Below are positions 28,347 through 37,464 of a stretch of 64,000 nt of DNA, in pieces (within the stretch, counting starts at the first letter, position 1; each line of letters opens with the position of its first letter). Made by a program: the position numbers and the translations under genes. The DNA lies in contig NZ_KK366008.1 of assembly GCF_000686725.1 (NCBI RefSeq), positions 138,074 through 202,073 on the forward strand, read 5' to 3'. Origin of the DNA: Clostridium akagii DSM 12554 (GTDB taxonomy: Bacteria; Bacillota; Clostridia; Clostridiales; Clostridiaceae). Under the pieces are notes generated by a model. That model was given only the letters and a program-made list of their open reading frames with translations. It was not told where the DNA came from and did not search any database.

Positions 28347-28949
28347 TTACTTTAAGAATGGATTGCAGTTTTTTTCAAAGCCTATACTAGTTCTAGGACC
28401 GTGTCCTGTATATACCAAAGTTTCATCTGGTAAAACCATAAGTTTTGTATTGATACTATTAATTAAAGTATCATACTCTCCACCTTCAAAATCTGTCCTT
28501 CCAATAGATCTATAAAACAAAGTATCTCCTGTAAACACTGCCTTATCTGTTAAATAGCAAACTCCGCCTGGTGTATGTCCTGGGGTCTCCAAACATTTTA
28601 TTTTAATTTCACCAAATTGAAGTACATCACCGTCTGAAATAAATTTATTACCATTTTCATGTTGTTTCCCATAAATAGGTACATTTTTGTTTATCATTTC
28701 AGAATCTTTTTCATTTATATAAACATCGCAATTAAATTCTTTTTTCAGTTCAGCCACACCACCTGTATGGTCAGCATGGCCATGTGTTAGTAAAATCATC
28801 TTTACATCAGCGTCTATTGCTTTTATTTCATCTAATATCAAATCTGCATCTCCACCTGGATCTATTACTGCACTCTCTTTTGTATTTTCGTCGAACAAGA
28901 TGTAACAATTGGCATCATAGATGCCCGCTGGTATTATTTTAACTTGCAT
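28347..28949 (-). CDS. metallo-beta-lactamase-fold hydrolase (glyoxalase II-like)
   Basis: A 200-residue single-domain MBL protein. The metal ligands are H56, H58, D60 and H61 (THGHADH), a histidine in TPGHTPGG, an aspartate in TGDTLF and the terminal histidine in YTGHGPRT. It belongs to the YcbL/GloB-like group that hydrolyses thioesters or related bonds; the natural substrate is unknown. A GGAGGG site lies 8 bases before the ATG. It is followed after 10 bases by hemZ. Confidence 0.85.
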   Translation of the reverse strand: MQVKIIPAGIYDANCYILFDENTKESAVIDPGGDADLILDEIKAIDADVKMILLTHGHADHTGGVAELKKEFNCDVYINEKDSEMINKNVPIYGKQHENGNKFISDGDVLQFGEIKIKCLETPGHTPGGVCYLTDKAVFTGDTLFYRSIGRTDFEGGEYDTLINSINTKLMVLPDETLVYTGHGPRTSIGFEKNCNPFLK

Positions 28950-28973
28950 TATTTTCCCTCCATTTAATTAAGC

Positions 28974-29004
28974 ATAAAATGCATTTATTAAGCTTGCATT
29001 TTAT
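28974..29004 (-). terminator. hairpin downstream of relA
   Basis: ATAAAATGCA (28974-28983) and TGCATTTTAT (28995-29004) pair perfectly around an 11-base loop, 60 bases past the relA stop and just upstream of the MBL gene. The T-tract is short. Confidence 0.5.
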
Positions 29005-29065
29005 TCATCAGTACATATATAAAATTTGAGATGCATTTTCTGCTTCTTATATTGATTTTGTTAGA

Positions 29066-31282
29066 TTAACTTTTGGTTCTGAAAACGTCTATAACACCCT
29101 TTAATCTTTTGATATTCTTCATTAAAATATCCAGGTGACTTATATCAACAATTTTAATTTTCAAAGTAAGGTATGCAATATTATCTTTTAAAGTTTTTGC
29201 ATTCATTGATTGAACATTTGTATCAGTTAAATTTATAACTTCCAAAACATCTGTCAATAATTTTTTTCTGTCATCTGCCTTTATTCTAATTTCAGCTATA
29301 TAAGCATCATTTTTAGCTTCTCCCCATGATGCCTCTACTATTTTAGTTTCATCCTCTTTTATCAAATTCCTAACATTTTGACAATCTGTTCTATGCAACG
29401 AAACGCCTCTTCCCTTTGTGATATATCCTATTATTGCATCACCAGGAACAGGATTACAGCATTTTGCGAATCTAACTAGTATATTTTTTTCTCCCTTTAC
29501 CATAACTCCTGGGCCTGCTTTTATGTTCTTCTTTTCTTTTCTTGCTTCTTTACTTATCTGTTCTTTAATTTCCTTTAGTGCATTTTCTTCACTATTGTCT
29601 ATTCCCTTACCATTTTCAAAACTTTCTCTCAGCTTTGATACTAATATAGATGCAGAGTTAGTTCCAATTGCCACTGCCACAAAAAGATCTTCAATGGAAT
29701 TCATATTATACTTTTTAATTAATTGTTCAAGTGCTGGACCCTTTGCAATTGATGCAAAATTATATCCTTGTCTTTTTGACTCTTTTTCAACTACATCCTT
29801 ACCCTTACTTATATTTTCTTCTCTTCTAACCTTTTTAAACCAAGATCTTATTTTACTCTTAGCTTGATTGCTTTTAACTGTGTTTAGCCACTCCATATTG
29901 GGACCTTTAGCAATTCCAGAAGTTAAAATTTCCACAATTTCGCCAGTTTTAAGTTTATAGTCTAAAGGAACTATTTTGCCATTAACTTTTCCACCAATAC
30001 ATCGATTTCCAATGTCCGTATGAATTTTATATGCAAAATCTACTGGTGTTGAACAATTAGGTAAATTTATTACAGTACCTTTTGGGGTAAATACAAACAC
30101 TTCATCAGCAAACAGGTCAATTTTAAAGTTTTCCATGAATTCCTCAGGATTGTTTGTTTCTTTCTGCCAATCAAGCATTTCCCTTACCCAAGTTAGCTTT
30201 GTATCTGAATCTGCACCTCTTATATCTTCACTGTGACCTTTTTGATTTTCAGTAATTCCTTCTTTATATTTCCAATGTGCCGCAATTCCATATTCGGCAA
30301 TTCTGTGCATTTCAAAAGTTCTAATCTGTATTTCAAAAGATTTTCCTTGAGGGCCAATAACCGTTGAGTGAAGTGATTGATACATATTTGGTTTCGGCAT
30401 GGCAATGTAGTCCTTAAATCTTCCAGGAATAGGTTTATACATAGTATGAACTATTCCAAGTGCAGTATAACACTCTCTAATATCACCAACCAAAATTCTT
30501 ATTGCCGTCAAATCAAATATTTGATCTAAAGTTTTATTTTTAGTAACCATTTTTCTATATATACTATAAAAATGTTTTGGCCTACCATCTATATCTGCTG
30601 TAACTCCAGATTCCTCTAAGTTTTTTTGTAATTCAGTTACTACCCCTTTTATATATTCTTCTCTTTCAACCCTTTTTTCAGATATTTCATCTACAAGTTC
30701 ATAGTATTCATTGGGGTTTAAATACCTAAAAGCTAAATCCTCTAATTCCCATTTTATTTTTGACATACCCAATCGGTGAGCAAGTGGAGCAAAAATATCT
30801 AAAGTTTCTTTAGCCTTCTCTTTTTGGTTTTTAATGGGCATGTATCTTAGTGTCCTCATATTATGTAACCTATCCGCTAGTTTTATGAGTATTACTCTTA
30901 TATCCTTAGCCATAGCCAGAAGCATTTTTCTCACATTATCTGCTTGCTGCTCTTCTTTAGTTAAAAACTCTATTTTTCCAAGCTTCGTTACGCCTTCAAC
31001 AAGATCCGCAATTTCAGGGTTAAATATGGCGGAAATTTCCTCATAACTATATTCCGTGTCTTCAATCACATCATGAAGAAGTCCAGCAACAATAGTTGCT
31101 GTGTCCATACCCATTTCTGCCAGTATACAAGCAACTTCTATTGGGTGTATTATATATGGTTCACCGGATTCTCTTTTTTGAGATTTATGTGCATCATAAG
31201 CTAAATTATATGCCTTTAAAATTAAATCTATATCAACATTATTACAGTGCTCATCTATGTTTTTCATCAATTTGCCAAGCAT
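29066..31282 (-). CDS. relA: bifunctional (p)ppGpp synthetase/hydrolase
   Basis: Start at the ATG at 31280-31282, 8 bases after GGGAG; the frame runs 13 codons further up without a site. The 738-residue Rel has an HD hydrolase domain (HDVIEDT, about residues 70-76) and a synthetase domain (about 220-330, with KPNMYQSLHSTV). A TGS domain (about 375-440, VFTPKG), a zinc-finger/helical part (CCNPVPGD) and a C-terminal ACT domain (about 660-738) follow. It makes and degrades the stringent-response alarmone at starved ribosomes. A hairpin in its short leader (31308-31327) may attenuate read-through from apt. Confidence 0.96.
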   Translation of the reverse strand: MLGKLMKNIDEHCNNVDIDLILKAYNLAYDAHKSQKRESGEPYIIHPIEVACILAEMGMDTATIVAGLLHDVIEDTEYSYEEISAIFNPEIADLVEGVTKLGKIEFLTKEEQQADNVRKMLLAMAKDIRVILIKLADRLHNMRTLRYMPIKNQKEKAKETLDIFAPLAHRLGMSKIKWELEDLAFRYLNPNEYYELVDEISEKRVEREEYIKGVVTELQKNLEESGVTADIDGRPKHFYSIYRKMVTKNKTLDQIFDLTAIRILVGDIRECYTALGIVHTMYKPIPGRFKDYIAMPKPNMYQSLHSTVIGPQGKSFEIQIRTFEMHRIAEYGIAAHWKYKEGITENQKGHSEDIRGADSDTKLTWVREMLDWQKETNNPEEFMENFKIDLFADEVFVFTPKGTVINLPNCSTPVDFAYKIHTDIGNRCIGGKVNGKIVPLDYKLKTGEIVEILTSGIAKGPNMEWLNTVKSNQAKSKIRSWFKKVRREENISKGKDVVEKESKRQGYNFASIAKGPALEQLIKKYNMNSIEDLFVAVAIGTNSASILVSKLRESFENGKGIDNSEENALKEIKEQISKEARKEKKNIKAGPGVMVKGEKNILVRFAKCCNPVPGDAIIGYITKGRGVSLHRTDCQNVRNLIKEDETKIVEASWGEAKNDAYIAEIRIKADDRKKLLTDVLEVINLTDTNVQSMNAKTLKDNIAYLTLKIKIVDISHLDILMKNIKRLKGVIDVFRTKS

Positions 31283-31299
31283 TAAGTTTTCTCTCCCTA

Positions 31300-31327
31300 A
31301 AATCAAAGGCTGGTTTAACAACCAGCC
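31300..31327 (-). terminator. hairpin between apt and relA
   Basis: GGCTGGTT (31308-31315) and AACCAGCC (31320-31327) pair perfectly with a TAAC loop. On the minus strand it is followed by TTTGATTTT and then, within a few bases, the relA ribosome site. It can act as the apt terminator or as an attenuator in the relA leader. Confidence 0.65.
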
Positions 31328-31408
31328 AACTTATTTTACTATAATTATATATTATTAGACTTGATTTTGCAATTTTATTTTACGCACATCTTTTTAGCAC
31401 CATTAAAA

Positions 31409-31927
31409 TTAGAATTCATATTTTACTAAAGAATTTATTTCATAGTTTTTTAGTTTTTCTCTGCCTTTTAAACCAGTAAGTTCAATTATAAAGTCCATAG
31501 AGACCACTTCTCCTCCAAGTTCTTCAACAAGTTTAGCTACGCTCTGTATCGTACCTCCTGTAGCTAAAAGATCATCAATAATTACAACCTTTTGACCTGG
31601 CTGAATTGAATCCTTGTGTATCTCTAAAATGTCAGTACCATATTCAAGATCATATTGAACACTTATAGTTTCACCAGGAAGCTTACCTTTTTTTCTTACA
31701 GGTACAAATCCTGCACCTAGAACATATGCCAATGGAGTTCCAAATATAAAGCCTCTGGCCTCTGGTCCAACAACAACATCTATATTTTTATCCTTCAATG
31801 TGCTAGCTAATATATCTATGGTATACTTGAATGCTTCTTTATCTTGTATCAATGTAGTAATATCTTTAAAACTTATACCAGCCTTTGGAAAATCTTCAAT
31901 AACTCTAATTTTATTTTTAATATTCAT
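31409..31927 (-). CDS. apt: adenine phosphoribosyltransferase
   Basis: A 172-residue type I phosphoribosyltransferase with the PRPP-binding loop [13 protein letters not shown] and the N-terminal [17 protein letters not shown] hallmark of bacterial Apt. It makes AMP from adenine and PRPP. It sits between a recJ-like gene and relA, the conserved recJ-apt-relA order of Bacillus and Clostridium. A GGGGG site precedes the ATG. Confidence 0.95.
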   Translation of the reverse strand: MNIKNKIRVIEDFPKAGISFKDITTLIQDKEAFKYTIDILASTLKDKNIDVVVGPEARGFIFGTPLAYVLGAGFVPVRKKGKLPGETISVQYDLEYGTDILEIHKDSIQPGQKVVIIDDLLATGGTIQSVAKLVEELGGEVVSMDFIIELTGLKGREKLKNYEINSLVKYEF

Positions 31928-32084
31928 TTTTAATCCCCCTAATAAACATAAAACCGAACGTTTTTAATTTAAATTTAATATTTGTACACAGTTAATTATA
32001 TAAAATAGTTGTGAAATTATCAATATTATTTATAAGCCTATAATTAATTTATATTTATTTCTTAACTTAGTTACCAAAACCATG

Positions 32085-32966
32085 TCACAATTTTAGTTTG
32101 TTTTTTTCGGATGATTTAACGCATTCCTTCTTCAAATATTTAGCTATTTGTATTGCTCTGTTACTATCCCTAGTAGTAAATAATTCCACTGCAATTCTAG
32201 AGTTGTCCATATTTTTTAGTGAAGCTTTTGTTGGAATAATAGATGAAGTTAGTTTAGTAGCTTCAGAAATATTCACTTCGGTTATTTTATTTATTTTGAG
32301 TAATGCCTGTATACCATAATTATTAGTAGACATTATACGAACCATTCCTGTATCTATCAATGATTTATTCTCACCAATTATGTTTTCAGAGGAAGCTATA
32401 GTACCTAACATAGCCAAATCTATATATTTGTAAACCCTCTTCATTTTATAATACATTGAAATTGCTTCACATAATTTAAAAACCGTTCCTACTGCGGATA
32501 AACATTTAAAAGGATATCTACATTTTTTATTTTTTGCGTTGATACCCAATGCTTCAATTTTATAATCAATTTCCCTATGATTATCAGTTACAATAACTGT
32601 AATTCCCATATTCTTAGCAATTCTTATTTCCTCAGACGAGTTGCTACCACAACCTACAGTTATCATAACATCTACCCCTAAATATTTGATGTAATCATTT
32701 AGAGCAATTTTACCTATGCCATATTTATTTTCCATTTCATCAGGAATAAAATATTCCACATCTGCATTTAAGTATTTTAAAAGCAGCAAAAGAATAGAAA
32801 TGCCACATATACTATCCACATCTCCATATCCATATACCACTATTTTTTCTCTATTATTAACTGCCTGTATTATTCTAATAATCGCATCTTTCATACCTTT
32901 CATTAAAAAAGGATTATGTAGTTTGTATTCTTTAAAATAATCAGTATTTCCTTGAATTATTCCCAT
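32085..32966 (-). CDS. RecJ-like DHH-domain protein, truncated, catalytic residues lost
   Basis: Start at the ATG at 32964-32966, 10 bases after GGAGG. The 293 residues align by eye with the N-terminal DHH half of RecJ (LHNPFLMKGM; VVYGYGDVDS; ITVGCG; TDNH; CRYPFKCLSAVGTVFKL; LGTIASSENIIGENK). The metal-binding residues are changed: DYDVDG reads GDVDS, VDCG is VGCG, TDHH is TDNH, and the Asp of GTIAD is Ser. The RINAAGR motif and the whole DHHA1/OB half are missing; RecJ normally has 560 or more residues. It occupies recJ's usual slot between secF and apt. The frame is intact, so it is a maintained pseudoenzyme rather than a fresh pseudogene (inference). Confidence 0.75.
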   Translation of the reverse strand: MGIIQGNTDYFKEYKLHNPFLMKGMKDAIIRIIQAVNNREKIVVYGYGDVDSICGISILLLLLKYLNADVEYFIPDEMENKYGIGKIALNDYIKYLGVDVMITVGCGSNSSEEIRIAKNMGITVIVTDNHREIDYKIEALGINAKNKKCRYPFKCLSAVGTVFKLCEAISMYYKMKRVYKYIDLAMLGTIASSENIIGENKSLIDTGMVRIMSTNNYGIQALLKINKITEVNISEATKLTSSIIPTKASLKNMDNSRIAVELFTTRDSNRAIQIAKYLKKECVKSSEKNKLKL

Positions 32967-33080
32967 ATCGCTGGTTCCTCCAAATTTGTAGAAAACACAA
33001 TTTATTATATAGTATAATTGTGGATAATTCAAATGTTTTTTGTAGTATTTCGACATAATAAAGTGAAACTACTAAAAAAT

Positions 33081-33117
33081 AAAAAGAACCGAAGTTTTGA
33101 AAGCTTCAGTTCTTTTT
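33081..33117 (-). terminator. intrinsic terminator of secD-secF
   Basis: AAAAAGAAC..GAAG pairs with CTTC..GTTCTTTTT and continues into a T-rich tract on the minus strand, six bases past the secF stop. Confidence 0.85.
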
Positions 33118-33122
33118 ACTTT

Positions 33123-34016
33123 TTAGTTTGCTAAAGATGCTCTCTTTTTATCATTTCTTTTCTTTAACAAAACCCAAATTGGGCTTGCAATAAATATTGA
33201 TGAATAGCATCCCGAAGCAACACCAACTAATATTGGCAAAGTAAAGTCCCTAATGTCTGGAAGGGGTACAAAAATATGTACGCATGCTATTGTAACCATG
33301 GTAGTTGTTACAGTACAAAGTGACCTGACTACCGTTTGAGATATACTTATATCAGTCATTTCAACAAGTTCTTTGTCACGCATTTTCTTTTGATTTTCTC
33401 TTATTCTGTCAAATATAACTATAGTATCGGATATAGAATAGCCTATTATAGTTAAAATTGCAGCTATAAATGAAGTGTTCACCTGTAACCCCAAAACAGA
33501 ATACACACTTAAAGTAATAAGCACATCGTGGAAAAGCGCGATAACTGCTGAAACTCCAAATTTAAATTCAAATCTCCATGCAATAAAGCCAAGCATTAGA
33601 ACAATGGAAACCGCTAGTGCTTTTACTGAATTTTGAATTAACTCATTACCAATGGATGCACCAATTCTATCTCTGCTTAATAGATCTGAATCCTTTAATT
33701 TATATTTTGCCTCAATATCTTTAAATAACTTTGTTGCATTTGCATCAGAAATCTTATCACTACCAACACTTATATCTAGCTCTTTAGTATTAACCTGTAC
33801 AGTATCATAAGTATTTGACTTTACATATTTCTGAATTAGAGGATCAACGTCATTCTTATTGAAATCCTTCTGCATATTTATCCTTATAACTGTACCACCT
33901 GTAAAATCTATTCCAAAATTAAGTCCTTTATGATAAATCATAGAACTAATTCCTATAATTATAATAACGGATGAAATTATAAACCAAATTCTAGTCCTTT
34001 CAACTACTTTTAGCAT
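33123..34016 (-). CDS. secF: protein translocase subunit SecF
   Basis: A 297-residue SecF with six membrane segments, a periplasm-side domain after the first (about 35-125) and the signature NFGIDFTGGT near residue 35. Segments 4-5 carry GYSISDTIVIFDRIREN. With SecD it uses proton-motive force to help pull exported proteins through SecYEG. A GGGGG-type site (AAGGGGG) precedes the ATG, four bases after the secD stop. Confidence 0.95.
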   Translation of the reverse strand: MLKVVERTRIWFIISSVIIIIGISSMIYHKGLNFGIDFTGGTVIRINMQKDFNKNDVDPLIQKYVKSNTYDTVQVNTKELDISVGSDKISDANATKLFKDIEAKYKLKDSDLLSRDRIGASIGNELIQNSVKALAVSIVLMLGFIAWRFEFKFGVSAVIALFHDVLITLSVYSVLGLQVNTSFIAAILTIIGYSISDTIVIFDRIRENQKKMRDKELVEMTDISISQTVVRSLCTVTTTMVTIACVHIFVPLPDIRDFTLPILVGVASGCYSSIFIASPIWVLLKKRNDKKRASLAN

Positions 34017-34020
34017 GCCT

Positions 34021-35262
34021 TTACCCCCTTTTCACCCCAAAATGTTCTGGTTTATTTATCATTCCCATATTTATAGCCCAGTTTAACAAGTGCTTTGTTA
34101 CAACTAATGCTGTAAATAAACTTACAAGCACACCAATTACAAGCGTCAAAGCAAAACCTTGAACTTCACCACTTCCTAAAAAGTAAAGCACTACACCAGC
34201 TATAATTGTGTTTGTATTAGAATCAACAATTGAGGATAAAGCATTCTTAAAACCAGAATTAGTTGCTGTCCTTATGGATTTTCCAGTACTTAATTCCTCT
34301 TTTATTCTTGCAAAAGCAAGTACATTGGCATCCACTGCCATACCAACTGTAAGTAAAAATCCTGCTATACTTGCAAGTGAAAGAGCAACTCCAAGACTTG
34401 AAAATACGAGTAAAACTAATACTATATATAATACCAGTGCAATATCAGCCATGATTCCAGCGCCTCTAAACCATATGAACATAAGTACTAAAACTATTGC
34501 TATTCCTATTAAACCAGCTTTAACACTTAGTGGTAGTGCATTAGCTCCAAGTGTAGCACTTATCTGTTGAACTTCTGCTGCTTTAAGTGTAACAGGAAGT
34601 GCTCCTGCATTGATAATATCAGCTTTCTGCTTAGCATCTGCTATTGTTGTTTCTCCCGATATTTGAGCATTACCATCAGCTATAACCGTATCAACTGTGG
34701 GATTTGTAAGTTGATCTCCATCCATAGATATAGCTATTTTCTGGCCTATAAACTTATTAGTAGCATCAGCAAACTTCTTTGTACCAGCGTCAGTTAATAC
34801 AAGATTAATCACTGGTTTATTTGTTGAATCATAACCTGCTGCTGCACTTTTAACATCTTCTCCAGTTAAAATAACTTTATTATCTGGTCCTGTAAATGTA
34901 AGTTTTCCTGTTTTTCCTATAGTATCTAAAACTTCCGCTTCAGTGAATTTTCCAGGAACTTGAACTCTTATTTTATCTTTTCCATCCTGTCTTACATCAG
35001 TTTCACTTACACCCATTTTATTAACTCTTAAGGTCAAAAGTTGAACAGTTCTATTCATAGTTTCACTTGACACATTTTTTTGCGTTACCTGCTCAATAAC
35101 AGAAACACCGCCTTGAAGATCAAGTCCTTTATTAATGGATTCACCAAACGAATTAATCCTGTACGAACCGCCATCAAGGTTTAGCCCAAAAGCCCCAAGA
35201 TAGGCTGCTGCAGCTATTACTATAACGCTTAGTACAAAACAAATTGTACTTTTTTTCTTCAT
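34021..35262 (-). CDS. secD: protein translocase subunit SecD
   Basis: Start at the ATG at 35260-35262, six bases after GGGGG; the frame continues 24 codons upstream without a site. The 413-residue SecD is the short form common in clostridia. It has one N-terminal membrane segment, GLDLQGGVS, a P1/P3 extracytoplasmic region and five further segments ending with the AVDANVLAFARIKEE motif. In the same transcript as the SCIFF maturase upstream and secF downstream. Confidence 0.95.
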   Translation of the reverse strand: MKKKSTICFVLSVIVIAAAAYLGAFGLNLDGGSYRINSFGESINKGLDLQGGVSVIEQVTQKNVSSETMNRTVQLLTLRVNKMGVSETDVRQDGKDKIRVQVPGKFTEAEVLDTIGKTGKLTFTGPDNKVILTGEDVKSAAAGYDSTNKPVINLVLTDAGTKKFADATNKFIGQKIAISMDGDQLTNPTVDTVIADGNAQISGETTIADAKQKADIINAGALPVTLKAAEVQQISATLGANALPLSVKAGLIGIAIVLVLMFIWFRGAGIMADIALVLYIVLVLLVFSSLGVALSLASIAGFLLTVGMAVDANVLAFARIKEELSTGKSIRTATNSGFKNALSSIVDSNTNTIIAGVVLYFLGSGEVQGFALTLVIGVLVSLFTALVVTKHLLNWAINMGMINKPEHFGVKRG

Positions 35263-35355
35263 TTTTATCCCCCTTTGTAGAAAAATCCTTTTGCATACAA
35301 TTAACATTATAATTTTATTTTGGTTATTAGTCAATATTAGGTAAATATCTTAATA

Positions 35356-36732
35356 TTATTCCATGATCTTTGCCTTTAATGCTATTGCACATTCAATTCT
35401 TTTTTTCTGCATCTTGCATCCAAGCTCATAGGGAGTAAGGAAATCTTTATTGGGATTTTCATTGAAATTATAGTTGTTTGCTTGACAACCACCACTACAA
35501 TAAAATCTAGCCCAACACTCCCTGCATTTTGGCTTATTATATATATTTGCCTCTTTAAGTTCTTTGGCTATATCTTCTTTTAACTCATCACTACTAAATA
35601 TATTCCCCATTTTAAAATCCTCGTTACCAACAAACTGGTGACATGGATATATATCTCCATTAGGAGTGATGGCCACATATTCATTACCAGCTCCACATCC
35701 TGATATTCTCTTATAAACACAAGGACCACCTTGAAGATCTATGTTAAAGTGATAGAACTTAAATTCATTACCATCCTTGTGCCTCTTAATCATCTCATCA
35801 TATAGCTTATCATATTGATTAAATATTATTGGAAGATCCTGTTCCCTTAGCGAAAGTGGATCACTTTCGGGCAAAACAACGGGTTCAATAGATATTTCCT
35901 TAAATCCTTCATTAGCTAAGTGTTTTATATCTTCAAAAAAATCAGTATTTTCCCTTGTAAACGTTCCTCTTGCATAATACTGTTTAGTTTTATCTCTCAT
36001 ATCCACCATTTTTTTAATTTTAGGCATAATAGCATCGTAACTTCCGCTACCGTCTGCTCTGACTCTAACTTTATCATTTACTTCTTTTCTTCCGTCTATA
36101 CTTAAAACTATATTTCCTACGTTTTCGTCAGCATATTTCATTATTTCGTCGGTTAACAAGGTCGCATTTGTAGTCATAGTAAATCTTATTTCTTTATTAT
36201 AGATTTTTTCTTGCTCTTTAGCATATTCAACTATTTCTTTAACAACATCAAAAGCTAGAAGTGGTTCTCCACCAAATAAATCTACTTCAATATTTTTTCG
36301 TGGTCCTGAACGCTTAATGACAAAATCTATAGATTTTTTACCAACTTCAGCAGTCATTATCATTCTTTTTCCGTGATATTCTCCTTCTTCTGCAAAGCAA
36401 TATTTACACTTTAAATTGCAGTCATGAGCTATATTTAAGCAGAGAGCTTTTATATAAGATTTCTCATCTACTGATTTTATCGCTATGTCCTCATACAAAT
36501 CCTTTGAATATAATATACCACCATCAACAAGCTCTTTTAATTCATCATATCCCTCGGAAATATCTTCTTTTGAATATTCCCCATTAAGTCTACAACTAAC
36601 TTCTTCCTTGGAACCAAGTCCATTTTCATCTAAAATATCATACACTAATTTATCTATAGCATGTACACTCCCTGAGTTTACATCTATAACATAATAATCA
36701 TCACTCTGTTTAAATTTATGTATTAATGACAA
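35356..36732 (-). CDS. scfB: SCIFF peptide maturase, radical SAM/SPASM protein
   Basis: A 458-residue enzyme. Residues 1-90 look like a RiPP precursor-recognition domain. The radical SAM core starts at C105-x3-C109-x2-C112 (CNLKCKYC), and a SPASM region carries extra cysteines (CVYKRISGCGAG, NGDIYPCHQF, CRECWARFYCSGGC) for auxiliary 4Fe-4S clusters. It installs thioether crosslinks between cysteines and acceptor residues of the precursor peptide, giving ranthipeptide-type products. The precursor scfA lies 57 bases upstream. SD GGAGG precedes the ATG. Neighbouring secDF is the usual clostridial location. Confidence 0.92.
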   Translation of the reverse strand: MSLIHKFKQSDDYYVIDVNSGSVHAIDKLVYDILDENGLGSKEEVSCRLNGEYSKEDISEGYDELKELVDGGILYSKDLYEDIAIKSVDEKSYIKALCLNIAHDCNLKCKYCFAEEGEYHGKRMIMTAEVGKKSIDFVIKRSGPRKNIEVDLFGGEPLLAFDVVKEIVEYAKEQEKIYNKEIRFTMTTNATLLTDEIMKYADENVGNIVLSIDGRKEVNDKVRVRADGSGSYDAIMPKIKKMVDMRDKTKQYYARGTFTRENTDFFEDIKHLANEGFKEISIEPVVLPESDPLSLREQDLPIIFNQYDKLYDEMIKRHKDGNEFKFYHFNIDLQGGPCVYKRISGCGAGNEYVAITPNGDIYPCHQFVGNEDFKMGNIFSSDELKEDIAKELKEANIYNKPKCRECWARFYCSGGCQANNYNFNENPNKDFLTPYELGCKMQKKRIECAIALKAKIME

Positions 36733-36789
36733 TTTTTTTTCCTCCCTAAATAAATTTAAAGCAGTAACATCTGTTACTGCCTAAATAAG

Positions 36790-36927
36790 TTAATTTTCAC
36801 AAGCTAAATTTGCTACTGTGCATGAAGTTTTGCATGCTGATTGGCATGAATTTGCACATTCTTTACATCCAGGCTTTTTTAAACTTTCTTTTATATTAGC
36901 TTTATTAACAGTTTTTATATGTTTCAT
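36790..36927 (-). CDS. scfA: SCIFF ranthipeptide precursor, 45 aa
   Basis: A 45-codon gene starting at the ATG at 36925-36927 behind GGAGGG (6 bases). It encodes exactly six cysteines in forty-five residues (C21, C24, C28, C32, C36, C43), the defining SCIFF pattern. The N-terminal leader is MKHIKTVNKA and the core reads CQSACKTSCTVANLACEN. It is the substrate of the maturase encoded next. SCIFF peptides are nearly universal in clostridia; a role in population sensing or growth control has been proposed. The match is by family pattern I remember, and the six-Cys/45-residue count is directly visible. Confidence 0.95.
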   Translation of the reverse strand: MKHIKTVNKANIKESLKKPGCKECANSCQSACKTSCTVANLACEN

Positions 36928-36958
36928 GAAAATCCCTCCATTCAATCGTATAGATTTA

Positions 36959-36988
36959 ATTATAGCATAAAACGCTGTATTTAAGCAA
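36959..36988 (-). promoter_or_regulatory. promoter of scfA
   Basis: On the minus strand TTGCTT (36983-36988), an 18-base spacer and TATAAT (36959-36964) with an extended TGC before it, 32 bases upstream of the scfA start. Confidence 0.65.
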
Positions 36989-37032
36989 GATTTTAAGTAT
37001 GCTTAAAGCTCTACCATTGCTCTGAATATTCT

Positions 37033-37410
37033 TTATATATTAATGCCTAACATTCCTGCAAGCGTACCCGCAAATGCACACATCATTAGCCGTGCTAAGT
37101 CTTTTATTGTTAGCATTGCCTCTCTGCTCTGTGAAACAAGTGCTACCAAATAAAATATAGCAAAATATATGAGTGCAACCATAAGTCCGTTTAGCCAACC
37201 TTTTCTCCCTGCTTTTTTAGATGCATAAATAGAACCATAAACAACACTAAGCAGAGTTGCCACAATTATAAGAAGTGAGGTTATACTCTCATCAATTTGC
37301 ACAAAATGAACAGCTACTGAATATATTAACAATATAGCTAGCGTCATAAAGAAACCCCTAAGCACCCCTTCAATAATACCTATATATATACTTTTACTAC
37401 CATTTTCCAT
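37033..37410 (-). CDS. TIGR04086/YrzE-family membrane protein
   Basis: Start at the ATG at 37408-37410, five bases after GGGGGGTG. The 125-residue product has four membrane segments, with short charged loops (ASKKAGRKGW). It matches the TIGR04086/YrzE-type proteins by size and by position directly behind yajC, the place of yrzE in B. subtilis; no biochemical role is known. Its ribosome site lies in the 3' arm of a hairpin (37418-37451), so translation may be limited by RNA structure. Confidence 0.75.
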   Translation of the reverse strand: MENGSKSIYIGIIEGVLRGFFMTLAILLIYSVAVHFVQIDESITSLLIIVATLLSVVYGSIYASKKAGRKGWLNGLMVALIYFAIFYLVALVSQSREAMLTIKDLARLMMCAFAGTLAGMLGINI

Positions 37411-37417
37411 AAAAACA

Positions 37418-37451
37418 CCCCCCATCTAATATTATCTATGTTGATGGGAGG
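37418..37451 (-). promoter_or_regulatory. hairpin covering the ribosome site of the YrzE-type gene
   Basis: On the minus strand CCTCCCATC (37443-37451) pairs with GATGGGGGG (37418-37426) around a 16-base loop. The GGGGGG ribosome site is within the 3' arm and a TGTTTTT tract follows. It may be a terminator for yajC or a translation-limiting structure. Confidence 0.55.
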
Positions 37452-37464
37452 CCTTTTATTACAA

